Source: Enhygromyxa salina (GTDB lineage: Bacteria > Myxococcota_A > Polyangia > Nannocystales > Nannocystaceae). From it: a stretch of DNA of 64,000 bases. How positions within the stretch are numbered: position 1 is the first letter of the stretch; the number at the start of each line of letters is the position of its first letter. This document shows positions 52,078 to 60,836 of this stretch, one piece after another. The notes under the pieces were generated by a model. It was not told the DNA's origin. It made no database searches and was given only the letters and a program-made list of their open reading frames with translations. The stretch is from positions 1-64,000 of the forward strand of contig NZ_PVNL01000124.1 in the NCBI RefSeq assembly GCF_002994635.1. The letters are read 5' to 3'. The position numbers and the translations under genes are program-made.

Positions 52078-53340
52078 ATGGGCTTGGCTCGTTTCTCGGT
52101 CTCCGAACTTGGCGCGCGATCCCTCGCCGGGTGCCTGTCTGCGCTGTTCGTCCTGCAAGTCAGCGGCTGCAACGATCCTGCCGACGACGGAGACACCAGC
52201 GCGTTCACCTTGACGAGCGGTGACTCGACCGGCGACGGCGATGGTGACGGGGACTCGAGCGGAGACGGCGACGGCGACGGCGACCCGAGCGGGGATGGTG
52301 ATGGCGACGGGGACCCGGGCGGTGACGGAGATGGTGACGGCGACCCCGGCGGTGACGGAGATGGTGATGGTGACGGTGACGGGGATGGCGACGGCGACCC
52401 GAGCGGAGACGGTGACGGCGACCCGCCGCTCGCACCCGGCGGCTACTACGTTGACGGCAACAAGATCTACGACGACAGCGACCAGATCCACGTGTTTCGC
52501 GGCATCGATCGGCCCTCGCTCGAGTGGAATTCCAACGGCGAGGGGATCTCGCAGGCGGACATCAACCTCATCGCGAGCTGGAACGCCAACGTCATTCGCG
52601 TCGCGCTCAGCCAGGGCTTTTGGCTGGAGGGCTCGGTGGTCCATGACCCCAGCTATCGCCAGCGCGTCGACGATGTCGTGGAGTGGTCCAAGGCCGCGGG
52701 CATGGACGTGGTCTTGGATCTGCACTGGTCGGACCGGGGCAACCTGCAGCAGCACCCGGGCCAACAGCGCATGGCGGACCAGAACTCGCGCACGTTCTGG
52801 CAGAGCGTGGCCGAGACCTACAAAGACGACGGGCGCGTGCTGTTCGAGCTCTACAACGAGCCACATGACGTCAGCTGGTCGGTGTGGCTCGACGGCGGTG
52901 ACTCCGGTGACGGGTTTCAGGTCGTGGGCATGCAAGAGCTCTACGACACGGTGCGCGACACGGGGGCTGACAACTTGGTGCTGATCGGCGGGCTCGACTA
53001 CGCCTACGATCTGTCCGGCGTGCCCGACCATCGCGTCGAGGGCTACAACATCGTCTATGCCAGCCACCCCTACGACTTTGGCAGCAAGCAGCCGGGGGAC
53101 TGGGACGACGACTGGGGCTTCCTGGCCGAGTCTGACCCGATCTTCGTGTCGGAGTTCGGGAGCTTCAACTGCAACCCCTGGTACGCCCAGCAGCTGATTG
53201 ACTACGCGGATCAGCGGGGGCTGTCATGGTCGGCGTGGGGCTGGTTCCCGGGCGGCTGTGGCTTCCCGGCGCTGATCGAGAACTGGGGCGGCACGCCTTC
53301 GGCGACCGGACAGGCCGTCAAGACCGCCCTCCAGAACTGA
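52078..53340 (+). CDS. GH5 cellulase lipoprotein (copy 1)
   Basis: 420 residues from ATG 52078. A signal peptide with lipobox QVSGC precedes a long (GDGDGD)n linker (about residues 40-118). The GH5 catalytic domain follows: GIDRPSLEW, NANVIRVALSQGFW, LDLHWSD, the acid/base Glu in ELYNEPHD, the nucleophile Glu in VSEFGSFNC, and a final SWSAWGWFPGGCG. It is an outer-surface endo-beta-1,4-glucanase. It is followed by a CBM-type lipoprotein; the pair is duplicated downstream. Confidence 0.9.
   Translation: MGLARFSVSELGARSLAGCLSALFVLQVSGCNDPADDGDTSAFTLTSGDSTGDGDGDGDSSGDGDGDGDPSGDGDGDGDPGGDGDGDGDPGGDGDGDGDGDGDGDGDPSGDGDGDPPLAPGGYYVDGNKIYDDSDQIHVFRGIDRPSLEWNSNGEGISQADINLIASWNANVIRVALSQGFWLEGSVVHDPSYRQRVDDVVEWSKAAGMDVVLDLHWSDRGNLQQHPGQQRMADQNSRTFWQSVAETYKDDGRVLFELYNEPHDVSWSVWLDGGDSGDGFQVVGMQELYDTVRDTGADNLVLIGGLDYAYDLSGVPDHRVEGYNIVYASHPYDFGSKQPGDWDDDWGFLAESDPIFVSEFGSFNCNPWYAQQLIDYADQRGLSWSAWGWFPGGCGFPALIENWGGTPSATGQAVKTALQN
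52208..52430 (+). repeat. Gly-Asp linker minisatellite
   Basis: Short GGCGACGGN-type units encode (GDGDGD, GDP, GDS) runs. Similar tracts occur at about 53480-53620, 54470-54540, 55575-55670 and 60960-61210. They are surface spacers, probably acidic and calcium-binding, and prone to length change. Confidence 0.8.
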
Positions 53341-53353
53341 CGGACAAAGACGA

Positions 53354-54214
53354 ATGATGCGAACCCAAACCATTGTAGCGATGTGTGCCGTGCTCACGAT
53401 TGTCACGGCCTGCGTTGGCGGATCCGAGTCGGAGGACAGCAGCTTCATCACCCTCACTGGGTTTGGTGAGGGTGACGGAGACAGCTCGGCAGAGACGGAC
53501 GAGGGGGATGGGGACGGGGACGGGGATCCGACCACGACCGGAGACGGCGACGGGGACGGCGATCCGACCACGACCGGGGACGGCGACGGCGATCCGACCA
53601 CGACCGGAGACGGCGACGGCGACATCCCGATCGCGGACATGATCGACAACTTCGAGGATGGCGACGGCGCGCTGATCCCCAACAACGGCCGCCAGGGCTA
53701 CTGGTACAGCTTCAACGACGAGAGCGACGGTTCCACGCAGACCCCGGCGGCGGACATGGTCCTGCCGGAGTCGGGCGGCGCGGGCGGGACCAGCATGGCG
53801 ATGCACACGACCGGCAGCGGGTTCGCGGTGTGGGGCGCGGGGATCGGCGTCGACCTCAACAACATGGGCGACCCCGAGGGCGGCGACGGGATCAAGATGA
53901 TCTACGACGCCTCGGGGTACACGGGCATCGTGGTGACGGCCAAGGGCAACGGTCAGGTCCGCGGGGTGGTGCAGATCGAAGCGACGATCCCACCCGGCGA
54001 GGGCGGCACGTGTGCGCTCGACTGCGATCCGCACGGCAAGATCCTGGTGCTCTCGAGCGAGTGGCAGCAATTCACGCTGCCGTTTGACCAGCTCGCGCAG
54101 GAGGGGTGGGGCACCCCGGCCGCGTGGGACGCGACCACCGTCGTTGGCCTCCAGTTCAAGGTCGCCGCAAACGCCAACTTCGACTTTTGGGTCGACGAGA
54201 TCGGCTTTTTCTGA
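53354..54214 (+). CDS. CBM-type lipoprotein (copy 1)
   Basis: 286 residues. A lipoprotein signal (VTACVGG) and GDGDGDP-TTT linkers are followed by a beta-sandwich domain: IDNFEDGDGALIPNNGRQGY, WYSFNDE, AMHTTGSGFAVWGAGIGVDL, WQQFTLPFDQL and FDFWVDEIGFF. This is the pattern of CBM11/CBM30/CIA30-like carbohydrate-binding domains. It has no catalytic residues and probably binds cellulose on the cell surface. It starts 13 bp after the GH5 gene. Confidence 0.75.
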   Translation: MMRTQTIVAMCAVLTIVTACVGGSESEDSSFITLTGFGEGDGDSSAETDEGDGDGDGDPTTTGDGDGDGDPTTTGDGDGDPTTTGDGDGDIPIADMIDNFEDGDGALIPNNGRQGYWYSFNDESDGSTQTPAADMVLPESGGAGGTSMAMHTTGSGFAVWGAGIGVDLNNMGDPEGGDGIKMIYDASGYTGIVVTAKGNGQVRGVVQIEATIPPGEGGTCALDCDPHGKILVLSSEWQQFTLPFDQLAQEGWGTPAAWDATTVVGLQFKVAANANFDFWVDEIGFF

Positions 54215-54279
54215 GGGCCTCGTTGTCTCGAATCCGAGCGAACCCCGCATCCCGGAAGATTGTGCAAGCGCCGCCTCAT

Positions 54280-54303
54280 AAACCTTCATCCACTTGGCCA
54301 TGG
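54280..54303 (+). promoter_or_regulatory. Cellulose-region motif 4
   Basis: AAACCTTCATCCACTTGGCC followed by ATGG, 21 bp before the second GH5 start. Differs from motif 3 at only three positions, partly because the GH5 unit is duplicated. Confidence 0.35.
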
Positions 54304-54324
54304 CAAGGACCACTGTGTTCGGCG

Positions 54325-55461
54325 ATGAAGCTGGCTCGTCCCGCGGTCCTCCGACTCGACGCTGGACCCCTCGCGGGGTGCCTGCTCGGGTTGTTCGTCG
54401 TTCAAGGCGGCGGTTGCTATGAGCCCGTCGTCGACGAGGGCGCTGGCGATACCGGTAGCTCCAACTCGAGTGGTGACGGCGACGGGAACGGGGATGGTGA
54501 CGGGGACGGCAGCGCGAGCGGCGACGGGGACGGCGACATGCCGCCGCTGGCACCCGAGGGCTATTACGTCAAGGGCAACAAGATCTACGCGAGCGACGGC
54601 CAGGTCCATGTGTTTCGTGGGATCGACCGGCCCTCGCTCGAGTGGAGCCCCAACGGCGAGGGGATCTCGCAGGCGGACATCGACCTCATTGCGAGCTGGA
54701 ACGCCAACGTCATCCGCGTTGCGATCAACCAGGGTTTTTGGCTCGAGGGCTCGGTCGTCTACAACTCCGGCTACCGGCAGCGCATCGACGATGTCGTGGC
54801 CTGGTCCAAGGCCGCGGGCATGGACGTGGTCCTGGACCTGCACTGGTCGGACAAGGGCGACCTGTCGCAGGTGCCCGCGCAGCAGCGCATGGCCGACGAA
54901 AATTCCCGCGCGTTCTGGCAGAGCGTCGCCGAGCGCTACAAGGACGACGGGCGGGTGATCTTCGAGCTCTACAACGAGCCGCACGACGTCGCGTGGTTTG
55001 TGTGGCTCAACGGCGGCGACTCGGGCGACGGCTTCGAGGCCGTGGGCATGCAAGCGCTCTACGACACGGTGCGCGACGCGGGGGCCGACAACCTGGTGCT
55101 GATCGGCGGGCTCAACTACGCCTACGATCTGTCCGGCGTGCCCAATCATCGCGTCGAGGGCTACAACATCGTCTATACGTCGCATCCCTATGACTTCGGC
55201 AACAAGCAGCCGGGGACCTGGGACGCCGACTGGGGCTTTCTGGCGGAGACCGACCCGATCTTCGTGACGGAGTTTGGCAGCTTCGACTGCAACCCTTCCT
55301 ACTCGCAGCAACTCATTGACTATGCCGAGCAACGGGGGCTGTCGTGGTCCGCGTGGGCCTGGTTCCCGGGCGGCTGCGGCTTCCCTGCACTGATCGAAGA
55401 CTTGTCCGGCACGCCCTCGGCGACCGGCCAGATCGTAAAGACGGCCCTCGGGGCTAATTGA
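54325..55461 (+). CDS. GH5 cellulase lipoprotein (copy 2)
   Basis: 378 residues from ATG 54325. Lipobox GGGC, a shorter Gly-Asp linker, then a GH5 domain nearly identical in layout to copy 1: GIDRPSLEW, LDLHWSDKGD, ELYNEPHDVAW, VTEFGSFDC, SWSAWAWFPGGCG. Both catalytic Glu residues are present. The linker is about half as long as in copy 1. Confidence 0.9.
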   Translation: MKLARPAVLRLDAGPLAGCLLGLFVVQGGGCYEPVVDEGAGDTGSSNSSGDGDGNGDGDGDGSASGDGDGDMPPLAPEGYYVKGNKIYASDGQVHVFRGIDRPSLEWSPNGEGISQADIDLIASWNANVIRVAINQGFWLEGSVVYNSGYRQRIDDVVAWSKAAGMDVVLDLHWSDKGDLSQVPAQQRMADENSRAFWQSVAERYKDDGRVIFELYNEPHDVAWFVWLNGGDSGDGFEAVGMQALYDTVRDAGADNLVLIGGLNYAYDLSGVPNHRVEGYNIVYTSHPYDFGNKQPGTWDADWGFLAETDPIFVTEFGSFDCNPSYSQQLIDYAEQRGLSWSAWAWFPGGCGFPALIEDLSGTPSATGQIVKTALGAN

Positions 55462-55478
55462 CGGACGGAGAACAATAC

Positions 55479-56270
55479 ATGCGAACTCAAACTATCATCG
55501 CATTGTGCGCCACCCTCACGATCGTCGCGGCCTGTGGCGACGACGTCGGCTCGAGCGAAGGCTACACCAGCGCCGGGGACGGCGATGGCGACAGCACCTC
55601 GGGCGACGGCGACGGCGATCCCTCGGGCGACGGTGACGGCGACCCCTCGGGCGACGGCGACGGCGACAGCGGGATCCCGATCGAGCCGGACAACATGATC
55701 GACAACTTCGAGGACGGCGACGGCGCGCTGATCCCCAACAACGGGCGCAAGGGCTACTGGTACACGTTCAACGACGAGTCCATGGGTGCGACGCAGACCC
55801 CGGCCACCGACATGGTCCTGCCGGAGGCGGGCGGCGCGGCCGGGACGGCGATGGCGATGCACACGACCGGCAGCGGGTTCATCGACTGGGGCGCGGGGGT
55901 TGGGATCGACCTCAACAATCAGGGTGATCCCGAGGGTGGTGACGGCATCAAGATGATCTACGACGCCTCCGCGTACACGGGCATCGTGGTGACGGCCAAG
56001 GGCAACGCGCAGATCCGGGCCGCGGTCCAGATCGAGGCCACGATCCCACCCGCAGAGGGTGGCACCTGTGACATCGACTGCGACCCGCACGGCAAGGTCC
56101 TGCTGCTCTCGGACGAGTGGCAGCAATTCACGCTGCCCTTTGATCAGCTCAATCAGGAGGGGTGGGGCACGCCGGCCTCGTGGGACGCGACCAAGATCGT
56201 CGGCGTCCAGTTCAAGGTCGCCAAGGGCACCGACTTCGACTTCTGGATCGACGAAGTCGGCTTTTACTGA
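55479..56270 (+). CDS. CBM-type lipoprotein (copy 2)
   Basis: 263 residues from ATG 55479 (GGAG 8 bp upstream). Lipobox VAAC, Gly-Asp linker, then the same beta-sandwich as copy 1 (MIDNFEDGDGALIPNNGRKG, WQQFTLPFDQLNQEGWGTPA, FDFWIDEVGFY). Second half of the duplicated GH5-CBM unit, 17 bp after the GH5 stop. Confidence 0.75.
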   Translation: MRTQTIIALCATLTIVAACGDDVGSSEGYTSAGDGDGDSTSGDGDGDPSGDGDGDPSGDGDGDSGIPIEPDNMIDNFEDGDGALIPNNGRKGYWYTFNDESMGATQTPATDMVLPEAGGAAGTAMAMHTTGSGFIDWGAGVGIDLNNQGDPEGGDGIKMIYDASAYTGIVVTAKGNAQIRAAVQIEATIPPAEGGTCDIDCDPHGKVLLLSDEWQQFTLPFDQLNQEGWGTPASWDATKIVGVQFKVAKGTDFDFWIDEVGFY

Positions 56271-56282
56271 TCGGCTAGCGAC

Positions 56283-59276
56283 ATGAGTGGTACTGACCTC
56301 AGCCGTCACGCGCGACGTGGCGCGTTCATCCTGACCGCGCTGGGGTCAGCGTGCGCGCTCATCAACGCGGACCACTCGTCGACGCAGCCCGAGGGCTCGA
56401 ACCAGCCGATCGCGTGTACGCGATCGGCTGTGGTCGAAGATGGCGAGAACAACGATCACCAGGTGATCGTGCACGCCGAGCGCAACGGCTACATCTACAC
56501 CTTCCGCGGCGGCGACACGCAGGTCGAGCCAACCCCGGGCGCCGACGGTGGGGTGTTCACCATGAGCCTCGGCGGCGCTAACGGCTCGCAGTATGCCGCG
56601 CGCATGCTTGGGACGGTTGGCGGCCAGGAGGGCGCGTTCGCGGGTCTGGGGTTCAACTTCACCGAGCCTCAGGCCGGGTTCGACGCGTCGAAGTACGAGG
56701 GGATCTCGTTCTTTGCCCGCCGCGCAGCCGACTCGAGCGGCCGCGTACGGCTGAAGATCCCCGACCGCGCGACCTCCCCCGATGGTGGTGAATGCACGGA
56801 GTGCTTCAACGACTTTGGGGTCGATCTCGAGCTCGGCGTCGAGTGGCAGCACTATGTGTTTCGATTCGAGGAGCTGCAGCAGCTCGCCGGCTGGGGCTCC
56901 CCACGCCCGGCGAGTGTCGAGGCCGCGGCGCTGTTCGGGATTCAGTTTCAGGTGATGGAGGCCGGCGCGACCTTCGACATCTGGATCGATGATCTGGCGT
57001 TTGTCGGGTGCGCGGGCGAGTCCCCGCAGGGCGAGGTCGCCCCGATCACGGACGTGAGCGAGCCGGCGATCGACGGTGACCACGACCTGATTCGAAACGC
57101 ACGCTTTGATCAGGGCGCCCTCGCGCCCTGGGTGCTCACGCTCGGGCCCAAGGCTGCCGCCAGCGTCGAGATCGACGAGGGCCGCGCGTGCGTCGACATC
57201 GAGTCTCCCGGCGATCGGATCTCCGACGTGCAATTGCGGCATCGGGTCCGGCTCGAGAACAGCCACGTCTATCTGTCCGACTTCGTGGCGCGCTCGTCCG
57301 AGCCGACGCCCGTGCGCGCGCGGGTGGGCAGCGCGGGGCCACCCTATGTTGACTATTGGGCGAGCAGCGCGGAGATCGGCACGACCGACCAGCGGTTTGT
57401 CGGGCAGTTCGAGAAGCCGAACGACGGCGCGAGGTTGGTCGAGCTCAGCTTGCAGCTGGGTGGCTCGGCGGCGCGCGTGGGCTCGCGCGTGTGCTTTGAC
57501 CGGATCTCGCTTTCTGATCCGCAGTTCACACCGCCACCGCCACCGATCTCGGAGCGGGCCCCCCGGGTGCGGATCAATCAGGTCGGCTATGTGCCGAACC
57601 ATAAGAAGCTCGCGGTGCTGGCGACGGCGGACAAGCAGCCGATTGCGTGGGCCTTACGCCGCGAAAATGGCTCGGTCGTGGCGGACGGCAAGACCCGGGT
57701 CCACGGCGAAGATCCAGCCTCGGGCGAGTTCCTGCACCACATTGACTTCTCGGCGGTCGCGGACGTCGGCGAGGGCTACACGATCGCCGTCGGCGACCAG
57801 GTCAGCCCGCCCTTCGCAATTGGTGGGGGCCTCTACCAGACGCTTCGCAGCGACGCGCTCGCGTACTTCTATCACAACCGCAGCGGCATCCCGATCGAGC
57901 TGCCGCACGCCGGACACGAGCGGTGGGTCCGAGGGGCGGGGCACCCGAATGACGCGAAGGCGGCGTGCCGGGCCGGGAGCGGCTGCCAGTACACACTCGA
58001 CGCGTCGGGCGGTTGGTACGACGCTGGCGATCACGGCAAGTACGTCGTGAACGCGGGCATCTCGGTGTGGACGCTGCTGAACCTGTGGGAGCGCGCGGAC
58101 GCGAAGGCCCGCGCGCGCATGGGTGACGGTACGCTCCACATCCCCGAGGGCGGAAACGGAGTGCCAGATCTGCTCGACGAGGCCCGCTGGGAGCTCGAGT
58201 GGATGCTGCGCATGCAGGTTCCGGCCGGCAAGCCGCACGCGGGCCTGGCCCACCACAAGATCCACGAAGACAAGTGGACCGGGCTTCCGCACGATCCGGC
58301 GATCGAGGCCGCGCCCCGCTACCTGCATCGGCCGAGCACCGCGGCGGGTCTGAACCTCGCGGCCACGGCCGCTCAGGCCGCTCGCGTGTGGCGTGAGCTG
58401 GACCCCGCGTTCGCCAAGCGGTGCCTGGCCGCGGCCGAGCGTGCCTACGCGGCGGCCCTGGCCGAGCCCGAGCTGTTCGCCCCGAGCGACGACAACATCG
58501 GCGGCGGCCCCTACGACGACAAGGATCTGTCCGACGAATTCTATTGGGCGGCCGCGGAGCTGTTTGTCACGACCGGCAAGCCCGACTACGCCAAAGCGCT
58601 GAAGGCATCCAAGCAGTTTGGGCGCGTGCAGGGCCCGAACGCGAGCGGCGAGGGGGCCCAGGCTTCCATGAGTTGGCAGCAAGTTGGCACGCTCGGCACG
58701 CTCACGCTGGCGATGGTGCCGAACGAGCTCGGCGACAAGGGCGTCGACGCGGCGCGCGAGGCAGTGGTCGACGCGGCCAAGGGCTATCTTCACCACGTCG
58801 CGGCCGAGGGCTACCCCGTCCCCCTGACCGCTGGCGGGGCCGGCAAGTACCCGTGGGGCAGCAATTCGCTGGTCCTGAACAACATGGTGATCCTGGGCCT
58901 GGCGCATCAGATCACCGGAGACAGCGTGTACCTCGAGGGCATGCTGCAGGGCATGGACTACCTGCTTGGCCGCAACCCGAACTCGCAGTCCTACGTCAGC
59001 GGCTACGGCAGCTATCCGCTGTTGAACCCGCACCACCGCCACTGGGGCGCGCAGCTCGATCCCGCGTTTCCGGGACCTCCGCCGGGGGCGATCTCGGGCG
59101 GGCCAAACTCCGACCTGCAGGATCCCTACGTGCAGCAGGCGGGGCTGCCTGGCTGCCCGCCAATGAAGTGCTTCGTGGACCACATCGAGTCGTGGTCCAC
59201 CAACGAGGTTGCGATCAACTGGAATGCGCCGTTCGCGTGGGTCGCCGCCTACGTCGACGATCAAGTACGGCCCTGA
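56283..59276 (+). CDS. GH9 cellulase with N-terminal CBMs, lipoprotein
   Basis: 997 residues. The lipoprotein signal (LGSAC) is followed by a CBM like those of the upstream lipoproteins (about 45-245; WQHYVFRFEELQQLAGWGSP). A CBM4/9-like sandwich (about 265-415) and the CelD-type Ig domain (INQVGYVPNHKKLAVLATAD, about 430-515) come next. The GH9 catalytic domain has GGWYDAGDHGKYVVN (nucleophile and base Asp), NPHHRHWG and DHIESWSTNEVAINWNAPF (acid Glu near 972). It is a processive or endo-acting cellulase on the cell surface, with a domain order typical of theme D GH9 enzymes. Confidence 0.93.
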   Translation: MSGTDLSRHARRGAFILTALGSACALINADHSSTQPEGSNQPIACTRSAVVEDGENNDHQVIVHAERNGYIYTFRGGDTQVEPTPGADGGVFTMSLGGANGSQYAARMLGTVGGQEGAFAGLGFNFTEPQAGFDASKYEGISFFARRAADSSGRVRLKIPDRATSPDGGECTECFNDFGVDLELGVEWQHYVFRFEELQQLAGWGSPRPASVEAAALFGIQFQVMEAGATFDIWIDDLAFVGCAGESPQGEVAPITDVSEPAIDGDHDLIRNARFDQGALAPWVLTLGPKAAASVEIDEGRACVDIESPGDRISDVQLRHRVRLENSHVYLSDFVARSSEPTPVRARVGSAGPPYVDYWASSAEIGTTDQRFVGQFEKPNDGARLVELSLQLGGSAARVGSRVCFDRISLSDPQFTPPPPPISERAPRVRINQVGYVPNHKKLAVLATADKQPIAWALRRENGSVVADGKTRVHGEDPASGEFLHHIDFSAVADVGEGYTIAVGDQVSPPFAIGGGLYQTLRSDALAYFYHNRSGIPIELPHAGHERWVRGAGHPNDAKAACRAGSGCQYTLDASGGWYDAGDHGKYVVNAGISVWTLLNLWERADAKARARMGDGTLHIPEGGNGVPDLLDEARWELEWMLRMQVPAGKPHAGLAHHKIHEDKWTGLPHDPAIEAAPRYLHRPSTAAGLNLAATAAQAARVWRELDPAFAKRCLAAAERAYAAALAEPELFAPSDDNIGGGPYDDKDLSDEFYWAAAELFVTTGKPDYAKALKASKQFGRVQGPNASGEGAQASMSWQQVGTLGTLTLAMVPNELGDKGVDAAREAVVDAAKGYLHHVAAEGYPVPLTAGGAGKYPWGSNSLVLNNMVILGLAHQITGDSVYLEGMLQGMDYLLGRNPNSQSYVSGYGSYPLLNPHHRHWGAQLDPAFPGPPPGAISGGPNSDLQDPYVQQAGLPGCPPMKCFVDHIESWSTNEVAINWNAPFAWVAAYVDDQVRP

Positions 59277-59285
59277 AAAAGTCAT

Positions 59286-59302
59286 CCATTCGTGTCGCAT
59301 GG
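59286..59302 (+). promoter_or_regulatory. Operator-like palindrome, cellulose-region motif 2
   Basis: CCATTCG-TGT-CGCATGG, preceded by AAAAAGTCAT, 57 bp upstream of the propeller lipoprotein. One mismatch from a perfect palindrome and nearly the same as the site at 49235-49251. Confidence 0.5.
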
Positions 59303-59358
59303 GTGACACCAAAACTGGGACGGGCCTCATCTCACCCGGCGCTGAAATTGGAGTTCGC

Positions 59359-60810
59359 ATGTCCCGAATCGTCCCTCGCTCGTTCGTCCCCTTCGCGCTC
59401 CTCGCGGGCAGCCTCGCCGTCGCCGGGTGTGGCGACGACGGTCAGAGCTCGGACGACCGCTACGGCGACGGGGTCACCTTTGGAGCGGAGACCACCGACT
59501 CGAGCGGGGACGACGACAATGACAGCGGCGGGCTCAAGCTCGACACGAGCACCGAGGAGACCGGTGGTGGCATGGGCTGTGAAGAGGGTGGGGGCGGCGG
59601 CGGACCCGGAACCGGCGAGATCGAGTTCTCCAACATCTGGATCGCCAACTCGCCCGACGGGACGATCTCGAAGATCGACACCTTGACCGCGACCGAGATC
59701 GGGCGATTTCAGGTCACGCCGCAGCCACAGAACAACGTGCTCGTGGGACCCTCGCGCACGTCCGTCAGCCTTCACGGCGACATGGCGGTGGCGGACCGCA
59801 GCGGCGGATTGGCCAAGATCTACGCCCGCGAAGACGACTGCATCGACGCCAACAACAACGGCCAGATCGACACCTCGACCAACAACGTGCCCCGGGCCTA
59901 CGGCGAGGACGAGTGCCTCGCGTGGCGCATCGAGATTCCGCGCATGGCGGGCACCTTCGAGGATCGTCGAGGCCCACGCGCCGTCCAGTGGACGCTTCCC
60001 GACGGGATCGAGAGCTGCGACTTCACAGGCGCGAAGGTCTGGGTGGCCTTCTGCAACGCGGACAACAACGACGGCACCGTGTGGCTGGTGGACGGCATGA
60101 CCGGCGACGTCGACGTCGAGATTCCGATCCAGGGGATGATGTGCCAGATGATGGGCCCCTACGGCGGCGGCCTCGACAGGAAGAATAACTTCTGGTTCGT
60201 CGAGAACGACTCGCGCAAGGCCCTGTATATGGCCGAGTACGGCTGCGAGCCGGGTGGGGGAGACGTCTGCTGGGAAGTCTATGACCGCCCCGACGCCAAC
60301 ATGGATCCCTACGGCATCACCGTCGACTTTGACGGCCGGGTCTGGATGGCGGGGCAGAACAACAGCCTCTATTACTACGACTCCGTCAACGGTGATTGGG
60401 CCAACTTCAAGCCCGAGGTCGACGCGTTCTTCGCCAACAAGGGCAACCCCAACAACATCTTGCGGGGCCTCATGATGGACAGCGAGAAGGTGCTGTGGAT
60501 TGCGACGGTGCAGGAATTCGGGGGCGGGCCGTTCCCCGGGGTCTTGAAGGTGGACACGACCCAGACCCCGTTCGTGTACGAGTACTTCGGCAAGGAGACG
60601 CTCGGCGATCAGCTGCAGCACGCGGCCGGGATCAGCATCGACGTCGAGGGCTACGTGTGGCTGGTCGACACCTTCAGCAACGGCGCCTACAAAATCAACG
60701 CGGGGAACCCCAACAGCTACACGCGGGTCGACGGGCTCAACCAGCCCTACACCTACAGCGACATGACCGGGTTCGCGCTGAACCAAGTCGGTTTTCCACC
60801 GGAGGGCTGA
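59359..60810 (+). CDS. Beta-propeller-like surface lipoprotein
   Basis: 483 residues from ATG 59359. The signal peptide (FVPFALLAGSLAVAGC) and first 60 residues (DDRYGD, LKLDTSTEET) resemble those of the fibro-slime lipoprotein. The rest has repeated strand blocks typical of Vgb/SMP-30-like propellers: NIWIANSPDGTISKIDTLTA, YGITVDFDGRVWMAGQNNSL, GISIDVEGYVWLVDTFSNGA. Six cysteines are present. Ligand unknown; a role in cellulose binding is inferred from its neighbours. Confidence 0.7.
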   Translation: MSRIVPRSFVPFALLAGSLAVAGCGDDGQSSDDRYGDGVTFGAETTDSSGDDDNDSGGLKLDTSTEETGGGMGCEEGGGGGGPGTGEIEFSNIWIANSPDGTISKIDTLTATEIGRFQVTPQPQNNVLVGPSRTSVSLHGDMAVADRSGGLAKIYAREDDCIDANNNGQIDTSTNNVPRAYGEDECLAWRIEIPRMAGTFEDRRGPRAVQWTLPDGIESCDFTGAKVWVAFCNADNNDGTVWLVDGMTGDVDVEIPIQGMMCQMMGPYGGGLDRKNNFWFVENDSRKALYMAEYGCEPGGGDVCWEVYDRPDANMDPYGITVDFDGRVWMAGQNNSLYYYDSVNGDWANFKPEVDAFFANKGNPNNILRGLMMDSEKVLWIATVQEFGGGPFPGVLKVDTTQTPFVYEYFGKETLGDQLQHAAGISIDVEGYVWLVDTFSNGAYKINAGNPNSYTRVDGLNQPYTYSDMTGFALNQVGFPPEG

Positions 60811-60836
60811 GCCCGCCACTGCCGATCGAGCCGCCT

